Shown piece after piece: positions 1-5,414 of a DNA stretch of 8,394 nucleotides. The notes under the pieces were generated by a model. The model saw only the letters and a program-made list of their open reading frames with translations. It was not told the origin of the DNA and made no database searches. The DNA is from Candidatus Hydrogenedentota bacterium (GTDB lineage: Bacteria; Hydrogenedentota; Hydrogenedentia; Hydrogenedentales; SLHB01): the NCBI GenBank assembly GCA_013349485.1, contig DUZM01000222.1, positions 1 through 8,394 of the forward strand, in the 5' to 3' direction. Each line of letters begins with the position of its first letter. The stretch's first letter is position 1. The position numbers and the translations under genes are program-made.

Positions 1-2240
1 ACATCCGTCCGCTGCATCGAAGACGCGTTAAACACGACGAGCGCCAGCACGTTTTCACTGGGCGACGGCGCGTTGGCATATACGTCCGCGCGTTCCGCAA
101 GATACGCCATAGAGCGATCAAGTACGGCATTGGCGTATTCCGCCGCCTCGCGGTACGCTGCCAGTGCGTCGACGTATGCGCGGGGCGTGGGCGCGAATCC
201 GAGGCGCTCGGGCGCGCTCGCATACATGAGATGGCGCCACGCCAAGTCCAGCGCGGATTCCGGATACTCGGCCCCGAAAAGCGCGGCAAACGTGGCAAAC
301 ATTTCAGCGGCGCACAGATCGGCCTCAAGCTCAGCGTGTGCCCGCTTGAGGTCCGGCTGTGCCAATAGTTCCCCGAGGCGCACGGCATTCATGGCACGCG
401 CGGCGACCGGCAACTCGGCCGCGCCGCGTAGGACTAGCTCGCGGGTATCCGCGAAAAGCTCGCCACCACCGGCGCCAGTCACCATGATGGCGGGAACCGA
501 CCGCCCTAACCGCTCGCACGCCCCCAAAAAAAACGGTTCCGGGGGCGTTACGACACTCTCGGAGATCAGCAAATCCGAAGGGATTCCGCGTTCGAGAAGC
601 TCGCGGCGTTGGACGGCGACCATGTCGCGTAGGTCCCTCAACGAACGGGGGCCGCCGCTGGGTGTCTTGCGGCGATGGAGCACCCGGGTGTTGTCAAGTC
701 CCTCGTGCCAGAAAAACTCCGGGACACCTCGGACAGGCAGGTTGCTCACGACACCCGCCAGACCGGCCCCGGCAACCAGTTGTGGGAGTTGCGGGCAAAC
801 GCCGGAAAGGCCCCACGCGTCGAAACTCATCCCCGCGTCTCCGAGTAAGCGCTCGGCCGCGATCCGGCCGTATGCCAGGTTGCGCACCAGCAGCTCGCCG
901 CATACCAGGCGTTCGTCGGGGTGGCCGTATCCCGCGCGAGGCGCGCAACGCGACATGCCGACGGCGTACCGGACGGCCGATCGTTGTGCGGGGTGCGCGG
1001 TGACGAAGGCTTTCCATAGGTGGATCGGGCCAAGGTCAAACCCGTAGTCGGGTTCTTCCGTCAAGAGCGCCATGTGGCGGGCGCACTCTTCCATCAACCG
1101 TTGGGTGGCCGTGCGCTGATCCTCAGGGGATTCCGGACGGTAGCGAAGCCCGGTGATGAAGTAGACTTTGCCATCCCTTGGCCGAGGCAGTACATTCACC
1201 GAGCCCATGAAACTCGTTTTCTCGCCTTCCGCCTCGATAGAAACATTAACCCGCAACGCTTGCCCCGACGACAGGTCGCCCGTCGGAATACCCAGGATGA
1301 CTTCCCGCTGCGACTCGGGCGGGACGCCCGGAACCGTTGCCGTGGTTGCGGGACCTGCCTCGCCGGCCTGCGCCTCGAGTATGATCGGCGGGGACATGAC
1401 CGGCAATGGGTTGAATAGCGTGACCGTCACGTCTTGCCGCGGGTCCTCGGCCCAGCCTGAGAAGGTGCCCGAACTGGCCAGCCGCGGCACGTAGGCGATC
1501 GGGCCGAATTCCTCGAGCGGCAAAATGCGAAGCCCTATCTCAAACCCGCTCTTCCCCGTCAGCAGCGGACGGTTCATCAACGCGCGCGCTTTGAACTCGG
1601 ACGCACCCGTGTTATCGAGTTCGGCAAGCGCCTCAAACGTCGCGCCCGGGACCTCCATCACGAGCAAGTTCAGCCCCGCACGAAACACCAGCGTAAAACG
1701 ATCCACCCCCGTGGCCGTTATGGGGGCGGGGCGGATGGCCCGGGCCGGGAAGCCATTGAAAAAGATGCGCACACCCAGGGGGCTCTGCACATCCAGATAT
1801 ACGGTGCGCGGCGTCGCAGCCTTGGCGTAGAAACCCGCATAGGACAAGCCCTCCCGCGCGTCTGGGAAGAACGGCGCGAGATCTAACGTCTCGTCGGTGG
1901 CGCCCGCCATCTGCCATATGGCCACCCCATCGTCGGTTTCAACCTTAAGCAAGTGCTTCGGCCGCACGCGGCCAATGCCGCCCAAGGGGTCCATGAAGTC
2001 CGTATCGCCCAGCGGCGCCTCGCCGCGTTCGAGCGCAGCCACGATGCCCCCGGCGACGTCCGGCTTGAACGGCCCGCAGACAAGCCATTGGCGGATGTAG
2101 CCGCGATCCAATACCGTATCGAGCGATTCCTGCGCAGTCGACGGCAAGGCCGCGGCACAAGCCGCAAGTGCAAGGCATATGATCGGCCGAGACAATCTTG
2201 CAGGCTCCACGCTCAATGCACTCCTTAGGAACACGCCCAT
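1..2240 (-). CDS. Exported GH38-like (alpha-mannosidase fold) protein, catalytic residues replaced; 3' end beyond window
   Basis: Reading the minus strand from ATG at 2240 gives 746 open codons with no stop before the edge. An export signal is visible (RLSRPIICLALAACAAALPS, roughly residues 15-34); LAAC could be a lipobox, or cleavage may follow STAQ. Residues ~45-355 look beta-rich, opening with WLVCGPF. Residues ~358-690 align by eye with the glycoside hydrolase 38 catalytic region: CGELLVRNLAYG (447-458), then a WGLSG...PQLPQL block (476-488), then FFWHEGLDNTRVLHRR. LALVVFNASS near the cut end matches the start of the family's beta-sandwich. The family's HxHxD metal site reads GLRYR (364-368), the nucleophile Asp of WLPDxFG reads Gly477, and QFHD near 674-677 reads ASAP, so ordinary mannosidase activity is doubtful. 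Start: ATG at 2240 has no Shine-Dalgarno sequence, whereas AAGGAG (2221-2226) precedes TTG 2216 (4 nt) and GTG 2210 (10 nt). Either later start still keeps the signal peptide. The fold call is likely; the biological role is unknown. Confidence 0.72.
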   Translation of the reverse strand, partial: MGVFLRSALSVEPARLSRPIICLALAACAAALPSTAQESLDTVLDRGYIRQWLVCGPFKPDVAGGIVAALERGEAPLGDTDFMDPLGGIGRVRPKHLLKVETDDGVAIWQMAGATDETLDLAPFFPDAREGLSYAGFYAKAATPRTVYLDVQSPLGVRIFFNGFPARAIRPAPITATGVDRFTLVFRAGLNLLVMEVPGATFEALAELDNTGASEFKARALMNRPLLTGKSGFEIGLRILPLEEFGPIAYVPRLASSGTFSGWAEDPRQDVTVTLFNPLPVMSPPIILEAQAGEAGPATTATVPGVPPESQREVILGIPTGDLSSGQALRVNVSIEAEGEKTSFMGSVNVLPRPRDGKVYFITGLRYRPESPEDQRTATQRLMEECARHMALLTEEPDYGFDLGPIHLWKAFVTAHPAQRSAVRYAVGMSRCAPRAGYGHPDERLVCGELLVRNLAYGRIAAERLLGDAGMSFDAWGLSGVCPQLPQLVAGAGLAGVVSNLPVRGVPEFFWHEGLDNTRVLHRRKTPSGGPRSLRDLRDMVAVQRRELLERGIPSDLLISESVVTPPEPFFLGACERLGRSVPAIMVTGAGGGELFADTRELVLRGAAELPVAARAMNAVRLGELLAQPDLKRAHAELEADLCAAEMFATFAALFGAEYPESALDLAWRHLMYASAPERLGFAPTPRAYVDALAAYREAAEYANAVLDRSMAYLAERADVYANAPSPSENVLALVVFNASSMQRTD
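2221..2226 (-). promoter_or_regulatory. Shine-Dalgarno AAGGAG inside the 5' end of the GH38-like ORF
   Basis: A perfect AAGGAG on the minus strand lies downstream of the ATG at 2240 and upstream of in-frame TTG (2216-2214, 4-nt spacing) and GTG (2210-2208, 10-nt spacing). The ATG itself is preceded by TGCAGCGCAGTG, with no purine-rich site. This suggests that translation begins at one of the later codons and that the mature N-terminus has a shorter, more typical signal-peptide n-region. Confidence 0.45.
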
Positions 2241-2317
2241 CACTGCGCTGCAGAGTCCCACGCCGCCTCTGCTTTCCGAAGCCGTCGGTCTGGAACTCGA
2301 GACAACGGTTCCCCCCT

Positions 2318-2426
2318 GTCATTGCGAGGAGTGAGTCCCCGAGCGACGCGGCAATCTCGTTTTTTGCGCGCGGTGACGCTGTGTGTCCCGAAGGAGATTG
2401 CTTCGTCGAAGACTCCTCGCAATGAC
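2318..2426. repeat. Interspersed inverted-repeat element, copy 1 (GTCATTGCGAGGAGT ends)
   Basis: The element is bounded by perfect 15-bp inverted arms, GTCATTGCGAGGAGT (2318-2332) and ACTCCTCGCAATGAC (2412-2426). A second inner pair is GCAATCTC (2351-2358) and GAGATTGC (2394-2401). It shares its arms and the internal GAGCGACGCGGCAATC with the copy at 3820-3933. It fills most of the spacer between aroB and the GH38-like gene, and as RNA it could fold into a long branched hairpin. Similar GTCATTGCGAGGAG palindromes recur in many bacterial genomes. A terminator or mRNA-stability role is possible but not shown. Confidence 0.85.
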
Positions 2427-2523
2427 GCCATAGGGAATGCCCTCGACCATAGACGCAATCCTTCACTCCCGCTCAGGCAGACGCTGCAACGGCAGAGCCG
2501 GTGCCCTATCGCTCACAGACGAG

Positions 2524-3612
2524 TTAGGCTCTACGGAGCGCCTCGAAGGCCTTGCGGGCCTGGGTCTCGGTGACGTCCGTCCGTTGAACGACACGGCCCA
2601 TATCGACCGGCACGATGAATTTCATGGCGCCCGAACGAACCTTCTTGTCGCGGCGCGCGGCCTCGAGCGCTTCGCCCACGGGCAATTCCGGCCAGGAAAC
2701 CGGCAGGCCGTAGGCCGTCAGGCACGCGTTCTGCCGCGCGGCAAAGTCCGCCCCGACCAGTCCCAGCGCTTCGCCAAGCGACGCCGCGGCGCACATACCA
2801 AGCGCGACCGCTTCGCCGTGCAGGAACTTCTCGTAGTGGGTTACGGCCTCGATGGCGTGGCCGAACGTGTGGCCGTAATTCAGGTTGGCCCGGAGGCCGC
2901 GCTCCCGCTCGTCCTCGGCCACGATGGCCGCCTTAATTTCGCACGACCGTCTAACGGGGTATTCAAGCGCCGTCAGGTCTTTGGCCAATATAGCCGCCGC
3001 GCTCTCTTCCATGTAACGGAACAGTTCGGCGTCGGCGATCACGCCGTGTTTGATCGCCTCGGCCAGCCCCGCGCGCAACTCCCGATCCGGCAACGTCTCG
3101 AGCAACTTCATGTCGATCAAGACTGCCGACGGCTGGTGAAACGCGCCGATGATATTTTTGCCGAGCGGATGGTTCACGGCCGTCTTGCCGCCCACACTCG
3201 AATCCACCTGCGCGACGATCGTCGTCGGGATCTGGACGTAGCGGATGCCGCGCATGAAGGACGCCGCGGCAAAACCCGCTACGTCGCCCACTACGCCGCC
3301 GCCAAGCGCGATGACCAGGCTGCCGCGATCCAGGCCCGCCTCGAGAAACTCGCCGCAAAGATCTTCAATCCGGGCCAACCGCTTGTGTTCCTCGCCGGCG
3401 GGCAACGTACACACCACGGACGCCATGCCCGCCCGCCGAACCAGTTCCGCCGTCCGATCCGCATACAGCGGGCCCACATTCGAGTCCGTGACAATCGCCG
3501 CGTGGCCCGTCGCGCCGATTCCCGCGAGGACTTCCGGCAAGGCCTCGAGCGTCCCCTGGCCGATCCGAATCAAGTACGACCGCTCCCCGAGCGCTACCTC
3601 AATACAATCCAT
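2524..3612 (-). CDS. aroB: 3-dehydroquinate synthase
   Basis: A complete 362-aa protein of normal AroB length. It catalyses the second step of the shikimate pathway, converting DAHP to 3-dehydroquinate in the cytoplasm with NAD and a divalent metal (Zn or Co). Visible signatures are the nucleotide-binding GGGVVGDVAGFAAASFMRG (104-122), the PTT...QVDSSVGGKTAVN block (129-147), and GKNIIGAFHQP (151-161). The metal ligands are Glu185 (AGLAEAIKHG), His248 (NYGHTFGHAIE) and His265 (LHGEAVALGM). All key residues are present, so it should be active. I start at ATG 3612, where similarity begins (MDCIEVALGERSYLI) and GAGG lies 7 nt upstream. The same frame stays open to an ATG at 3789, but that would add 59 residues unlike AroB. 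A promoter candidate lies at 3663-3691. No other aro gene is in the window, and the gene is bracketed by two copies of the inverted-repeat element. Confidence 0.97.
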   Translation of the reverse strand: MDCIEVALGERSYLIRIGQGTLEALPEVLAGIGATGHAAIVTDSNVGPLYADRTAELVRRAGMASVVCTLPAGEEHKRLARIEDLCGEFLEAGLDRGSLVIALGGGVVGDVAGFAAASFMRGIRYVQIPTTIVAQVDSSVGGKTAVNHPLGKNIIGAFHQPSAVLIDMKLLETLPDRELRAGLAEAIKHGVIADAELFRYMEESAAAILAKDLTALEYPVRRSCEIKAAIVAEDERERGLRANLNYGHTFGHAIEAVTHYEKFLHGEAVALGMCAAASLGEALGLVGADFAARQNACLTAYGLPVSWPELPVGEALEAARRDKKVRSGAMKFIVPVDMGRVVQRTDVTETQARKAFEALRRA

Positions 3613-3662
3613 GCATAACCTCAATAACCCGTTGACACAACGCGCGCTTCCGCTTGCCGCCC

Positions 3663-3691
3663 ATTCTAATTGCGCAAAATACCCTAAGCAA
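3663..3691 (-). promoter_or_regulatory. Candidate sigma-70 promoter for aroB
   Basis: On the minus strand TTGCTT (3691-3686) is followed after exactly 17 nt by TAGAAT (3668-3663), one mismatch from TATAAT. The predicted transcript would start near 3656 and give a leader of about 45 nt before the ATG at 3612. The local stretch is more AT-rich than its surroundings. The -35 is weak (three of six consensus bases, TTG only), so this is a reasonable but unproven assignment. Confidence 0.45.
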
Positions 3692-3819
3692 GTCTCGGCC
3701 TCAAGCCCCAAATCCGCCCGTAGATTGCCCCGCCAAAAGCTCGCCGAACCGTCATTCCGAGCCCCTGACTCCGCCCGTAGCGGGGCCATCTCGGAGCGTC
3801 ACGCGCTTTCTCCCGCACC

Positions 3820-3933
3820 GTCATTGCGAGGAGCGACCTCGCCGCAGGCAGGCGAGCGACGCGGCAATCACTTCAGCGCAAGTCACTCGCCGATAAGTGA
3901 TTGCCACGTCAGCTTGCGCCTCCTCGCAATGAC
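3820..3933. repeat. Interspersed inverted-repeat element, copy 2 (GTCATTGCGAGGAG ends)
   Basis: Perfect 14-bp outer arms GTCATTGCGAGGAG (3820-3833) and CTCCTCGCAATGAC (3920-3933) enclose perfect 11-bp inner arms GGCAATCACTT (3863-3873) and AAGTGATTGCC (3895-3905). Outer arms and GAGCGACGCGGCAATC are shared with copy 1 at 2318-2426. The rest differs but keeps pairing, for example CTCGCCG/CGGCGAG-like segments. Conserved stems with changing loops suggest that structure, rather than primary sequence, is maintained. Confidence 0.87.
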
Positions 3934-3960
3934 GGAAGCGATATGTCATTAGCAGGAGTG

Positions 3961-4053
3961 ACCCGCCTCAGCCGGGAGCCCCGCCTTCGGGCGGGAGCCC
4001 CGCCTCAGCCGGGAGCCCCGCCTTCGGGCGGGAGCCCCGCCTTCGGGCGGGGA
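3961..4053. repeat. GC-rich tandem array of 18-19-bp units that form UUCG-loop hairpins
   Basis: Four contiguous units start at 3974, 3993, 4011 and 4030. Three read GGGAGCCCCGCCTTCGGGC, and the second reads GGGAGCCCCGCCTCAGCC. A partial unit (CCGCCTCAGCC) precedes them. Three hairpins are possible: CCCGCC-TTCG-GGCGGG at 3980-3995 and 4017-4032, and a 7-bp-stem version at 4035-4052. No T-tract follows, so an intrinsic terminator is not indicated. Expansion by slippage is the simplest origin. Confidence 0.85.
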
Positions 4054-4164
4054 TGCCAATCGCTTTTCACAGTCAACTCGACCCTTCGGGCGGAAAGTGA
4101 TTGCGTCGGGAGCGAACGCGCTCGCTTGGACCGGCGGCGTACTTGAAGACGCGCCAACTATGTC

Positions 4165-4185
4165 ATTCCCAACTTGATTGGGAAT
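4165..4185. repeat. Short hairpin ATTCCCAA-cttga-TTGGGAAT
   Basis: A perfect 8-bp stem with a 5-nt loop. A partial second copy of its left part (GCGTCATTCCCAGTTT) begins near 4218, about 60 bp downstream. GTCATTCCC-type palindromes are common interspersed repeats in bacterial genomes, and the function here is unknown. Confidence 0.6.
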
Positions 4186-4316
4186 CTCAAGAGAAATGAA
4201 AACGCTGGTCTTGGAGCGTCATTCCCAGTTTCGCGCGAATGGCAGTTCGGGATGTGGGCTTTTCCCAACAGCCGCGGAGGCGGCATTTGTTCACTCAGCC
4301 TTACGCGCGGATTTAG

Positions 4317-4491
4317 CCCGGACAAATCACAGGCAACCGTAGCGAAGCGACGCAGATGCCTGCAAATACAAGGCGCGCGACCGAGGCCCGCGCAGGCGTA
4401 CTCTTCCATACATCGAGCAGGCCGGCCGAGCGCAACGCAGTAGGTGCAGGTGGATGCGGCGCTGCAGTAGATTGCCTGTGATTTGTCCGGG
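4317..4491. mobile_element. MITE-like element with 20-bp perfect terminal inverted repeats and TTAG flanks
   Basis: The left end CCCGGACAAATCACAGGCAA (4317-4336) is the exact reverse complement of 4472-4491. The direct repeat TTAG abuts both ends (4313-4316 and 4492-4495), which is what a 4-bp target duplication would look like. The 175-bp element has no coding potential that I credit, and its halves are partly complementary further in (for example GCGACGCAG...CCTGCA against TGCAGG...GCGGCGC), so it could fold back as a whole. It resembles a non-autonomous transposon mobilised in trans. The transposase is not in this window, since the IS481 ends at 5063-6670 are unrelated. Confidence 0.75.
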
Positions 4492-4600
4492 TTAGGTGAA
4501 ACATGGCAAGCTGAGAGGGCAGCGTCGGCAGCGATGTCACAGAACGGCCCTCCCGCGCCGCTATAGACTGAACGGCCGATTGGACGGGGTGTCCGCGACC

Positions 4601-4843
4601 ATGTCCCGTGCGAACGCACGACGGGATGAGCGGGTGATTCGGCGTGTGTTGTCGGGCCGACGAGAGGACTTCGGCATTCTTGTGCGCCGACATCGCGGTG
4701 CAGCGCACGCCGTCGCCTATGCGCACACCGTCAACAATGCCGACGCCAAGGCCGTATCTGTTTCTGCTGCCGCGAATGGCTTGCAGCTTGTCCTATCCAG
4801 TGTCACGCGTCCTCCCGATACTGCTCCTTACAAAGGGAAATAG
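4601..4843 (+). pseudogene. Fragment resembling the N-terminus of an ECF sigma-70 factor
   Basis: From ATG 4601 the frame encodes 80 residues. Residues 9-50 (DERVIRRVLSGRREDFGILV, then RRHRGAAHAVAYAHTVNNADAK) follow the pattern of extracytoplasmic-function sigma factor region 2.1 (typically D-E-x-L-I-x-x-V-L-x-G-D-x-x-A-F-x-x-L-V-R-R-H...N-x-A-D-A-E-D). After residue ~50 the expected region 2.2 (D-V-x-Q-E-x-F) is replaced by AVSVSAAANGLQL, and the protein stops after PPDTAPYKGK. No region 4 DNA-binding helix is present, and no continuation is visible in other frames before the IS element. Without the -10-binding part it should not work as a sigma factor. The same frame is open upstream to 4496, but those codons do not resemble anything. 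It could also be a chance resemblance over ~40 residues. Confidence 0.5.
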
Positions 4844-5062
4844 CGGCTTCATACGACTCGATAGTCACAAGAATCTGCATGATCGGTGCAAGATGCGCAT
4901 CAACAGTCTTAAGGTCTTCGTTCCGCTACTGCCCTCGAAACGCCCGTCCACCATGTCCACCATGTCCACTATGCTCACTATGCCCATGTTGCCACTACGC
5001 CGGCCATTACTCGTTTCCCATTTCTCATTTTAGATTCCGCATTCTCCTCGCGCTTCGCGCAG
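4844..5062. other. Spacer between the sigma-factor fragment and the insertion sequence
   Basis: No gene recognised. It contains the 9-bp tandem repeats (4946-4990) and a pyrimidine-rich stretch (about 5008-5047) just before the IS end. It may be the scrambled remainder of the gene to which the sigma-factor-like fragment belonged, but I see no protein similarity. Confidence 0.5.
4946..4990. repeat. 9-bp tandem repeats (GTCCACCAT-type)
   Basis: Five consecutive 9-mers: GTCCACCAT, GTCCACCAT, GTCCACTAT, GCTCACTAT and GCCCATGTT, with progressive divergence to the right. The period is a multiple of three, so the frames through it stay open (MSTMSTMLTMPM), but there is no convincing gene around it. 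It looks like a minisatellite. Confidence 0.75.
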
Positions 5063-5104
5063 TCAGGACATAGGTAACACTTTTGGGTCAAGACATGGGT
5101 AACG
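5063..5104 (+). repeat. Left end of the IS: two direct copies of the 17-bp terminal motif
   Basis: TCAGGACATAGGTAACA (5063-5079) and TCAAGACATGGGTAACG (5088-5104) start 25 bp apart, a little over two helical turns, so they would present to a protein on roughly the same DNA face. They are the inverted counterparts of the pair at 6630-6670 and are presumably transposase-binding sites. Confidence 0.8.
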
Positions 5105-5126
5105 TTTTCCCTTGGTTGATTATGTT

Positions 5127-5142
5127 CCGAGACGCGTCTCGG
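5127..5142. repeat. 16-bp perfect palindrome CCGAGACGCGTCTCGG inside the IS
   Basis: A perfect self-complementary 16-mer lies 22 bp inside the left inner repeat of the IS. It could be an operator-like site for a dimeric protein or a cruciform. No direct functional evidence is visible. Confidence 0.6.
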
Positions 5143-5279
5143 CGACAAGTTTCTTTGGGGCGAGGAGTCTGGTTTTGTTGACACGCACCGGGTTTCTGGC
5201 TCACACTCGTATCGCCCGCCCGGGGGATAGGGCGCTGCTGGGAAGCAACCCGAGCACCGTGGCGGGGCCGAGACGAATG

Positions 5280-5308
5280 GGTGGAGCGGCGGGCTTTGCC
5301 GCTCCACC
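5280..5308. terminator. Strong hairpin downstream of the IS transposase
   Basis: GGTGGAGCGGC (5280-5290) and GCCGCTCCACC (5298-5308) form a perfect 11-bp stem around a 7-nt loop. It lies ~107 bp past the transposase stop on the minus strand. No T-tract follows on either strand, so it is not a textbook intrinsic terminator. It may block read-through or protect the mRNA 3' end, or it may serve in transposition control. It lies in the otherwise unexplained tail of the element. Confidence 0.4.
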
Positions 5309-5414
5309 TCGATTTGCGACGGGTGTAGGCCATAGTCTTGTGCCCTCCGTTTCGGATCGGCTGAAAGCGAAAAATCCTTGGGGACTGGGGGCAAAGCCTC
5401 CAGGGGACGCCTCC

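Larger units (their letters stand above)
3613..4600. other. Gene-free, repeat-rich interval between aroB and the sigma-factor fragment
   Basis: No frame in this ~990-bp stretch gives a protein I recognise. It holds the aroB leader and promoter, the second GTCATTGCGAGGAG inverted-repeat element (3820-3933), the GGGAGCCCCGCC hairpin array (3961-4053), the ATTCCCAA hairpin (4165-4185) and the 175-bp MITE-like element (4317-4491). CAATCGCTTTTC near 4057 and GAAAGTGATTG near 4100 are near-complements of each other and resemble the inner arms of the 3820-3933 element. The array may therefore sit inside a third, decayed copy. Confidence 0.7.

Noticed and set aside
73..1047. A 324-codon open frame on the plus strand
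   Set aside because: Antisense to the GH38-like gene; Ala/Ser/Arg-rich translation with no recognisable motif.
2437..3618. A 393-codon open frame on the plus strand
   Set aside because: It lies opposite aroB almost exactly. The low-complexity Arg/His-rich translation is a GC-driven shadow.
3613..3789. Extension of aroB to the upstream in-frame ATG at 3789
   Set aside because: The 59 extra residues are unlike AroB, would make the protein longer than the family norm and would cover the likely promoter. The ATG at 3612 has a ribosome site and starts the homology.
3961..4053. CRISPR array
   Set aside because: Units are contiguous with no unique spacers, and no cas gene is present; it is a simple tandem hairpin repeat.
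4158..4619. A 153-codon minus-strand frame
   Set aside because: It runs through the MITE-like element including both of its inverted ends, so it is translated repeat sequence.
4978..5394. A 138-codon minus-strand frame just after the transposase stop
   Set aside because: It crosses the left end of the IS into host repeat DNA, is Pro/Ser/Arg-rich without similarity, and has no ribosome site that I would credit.
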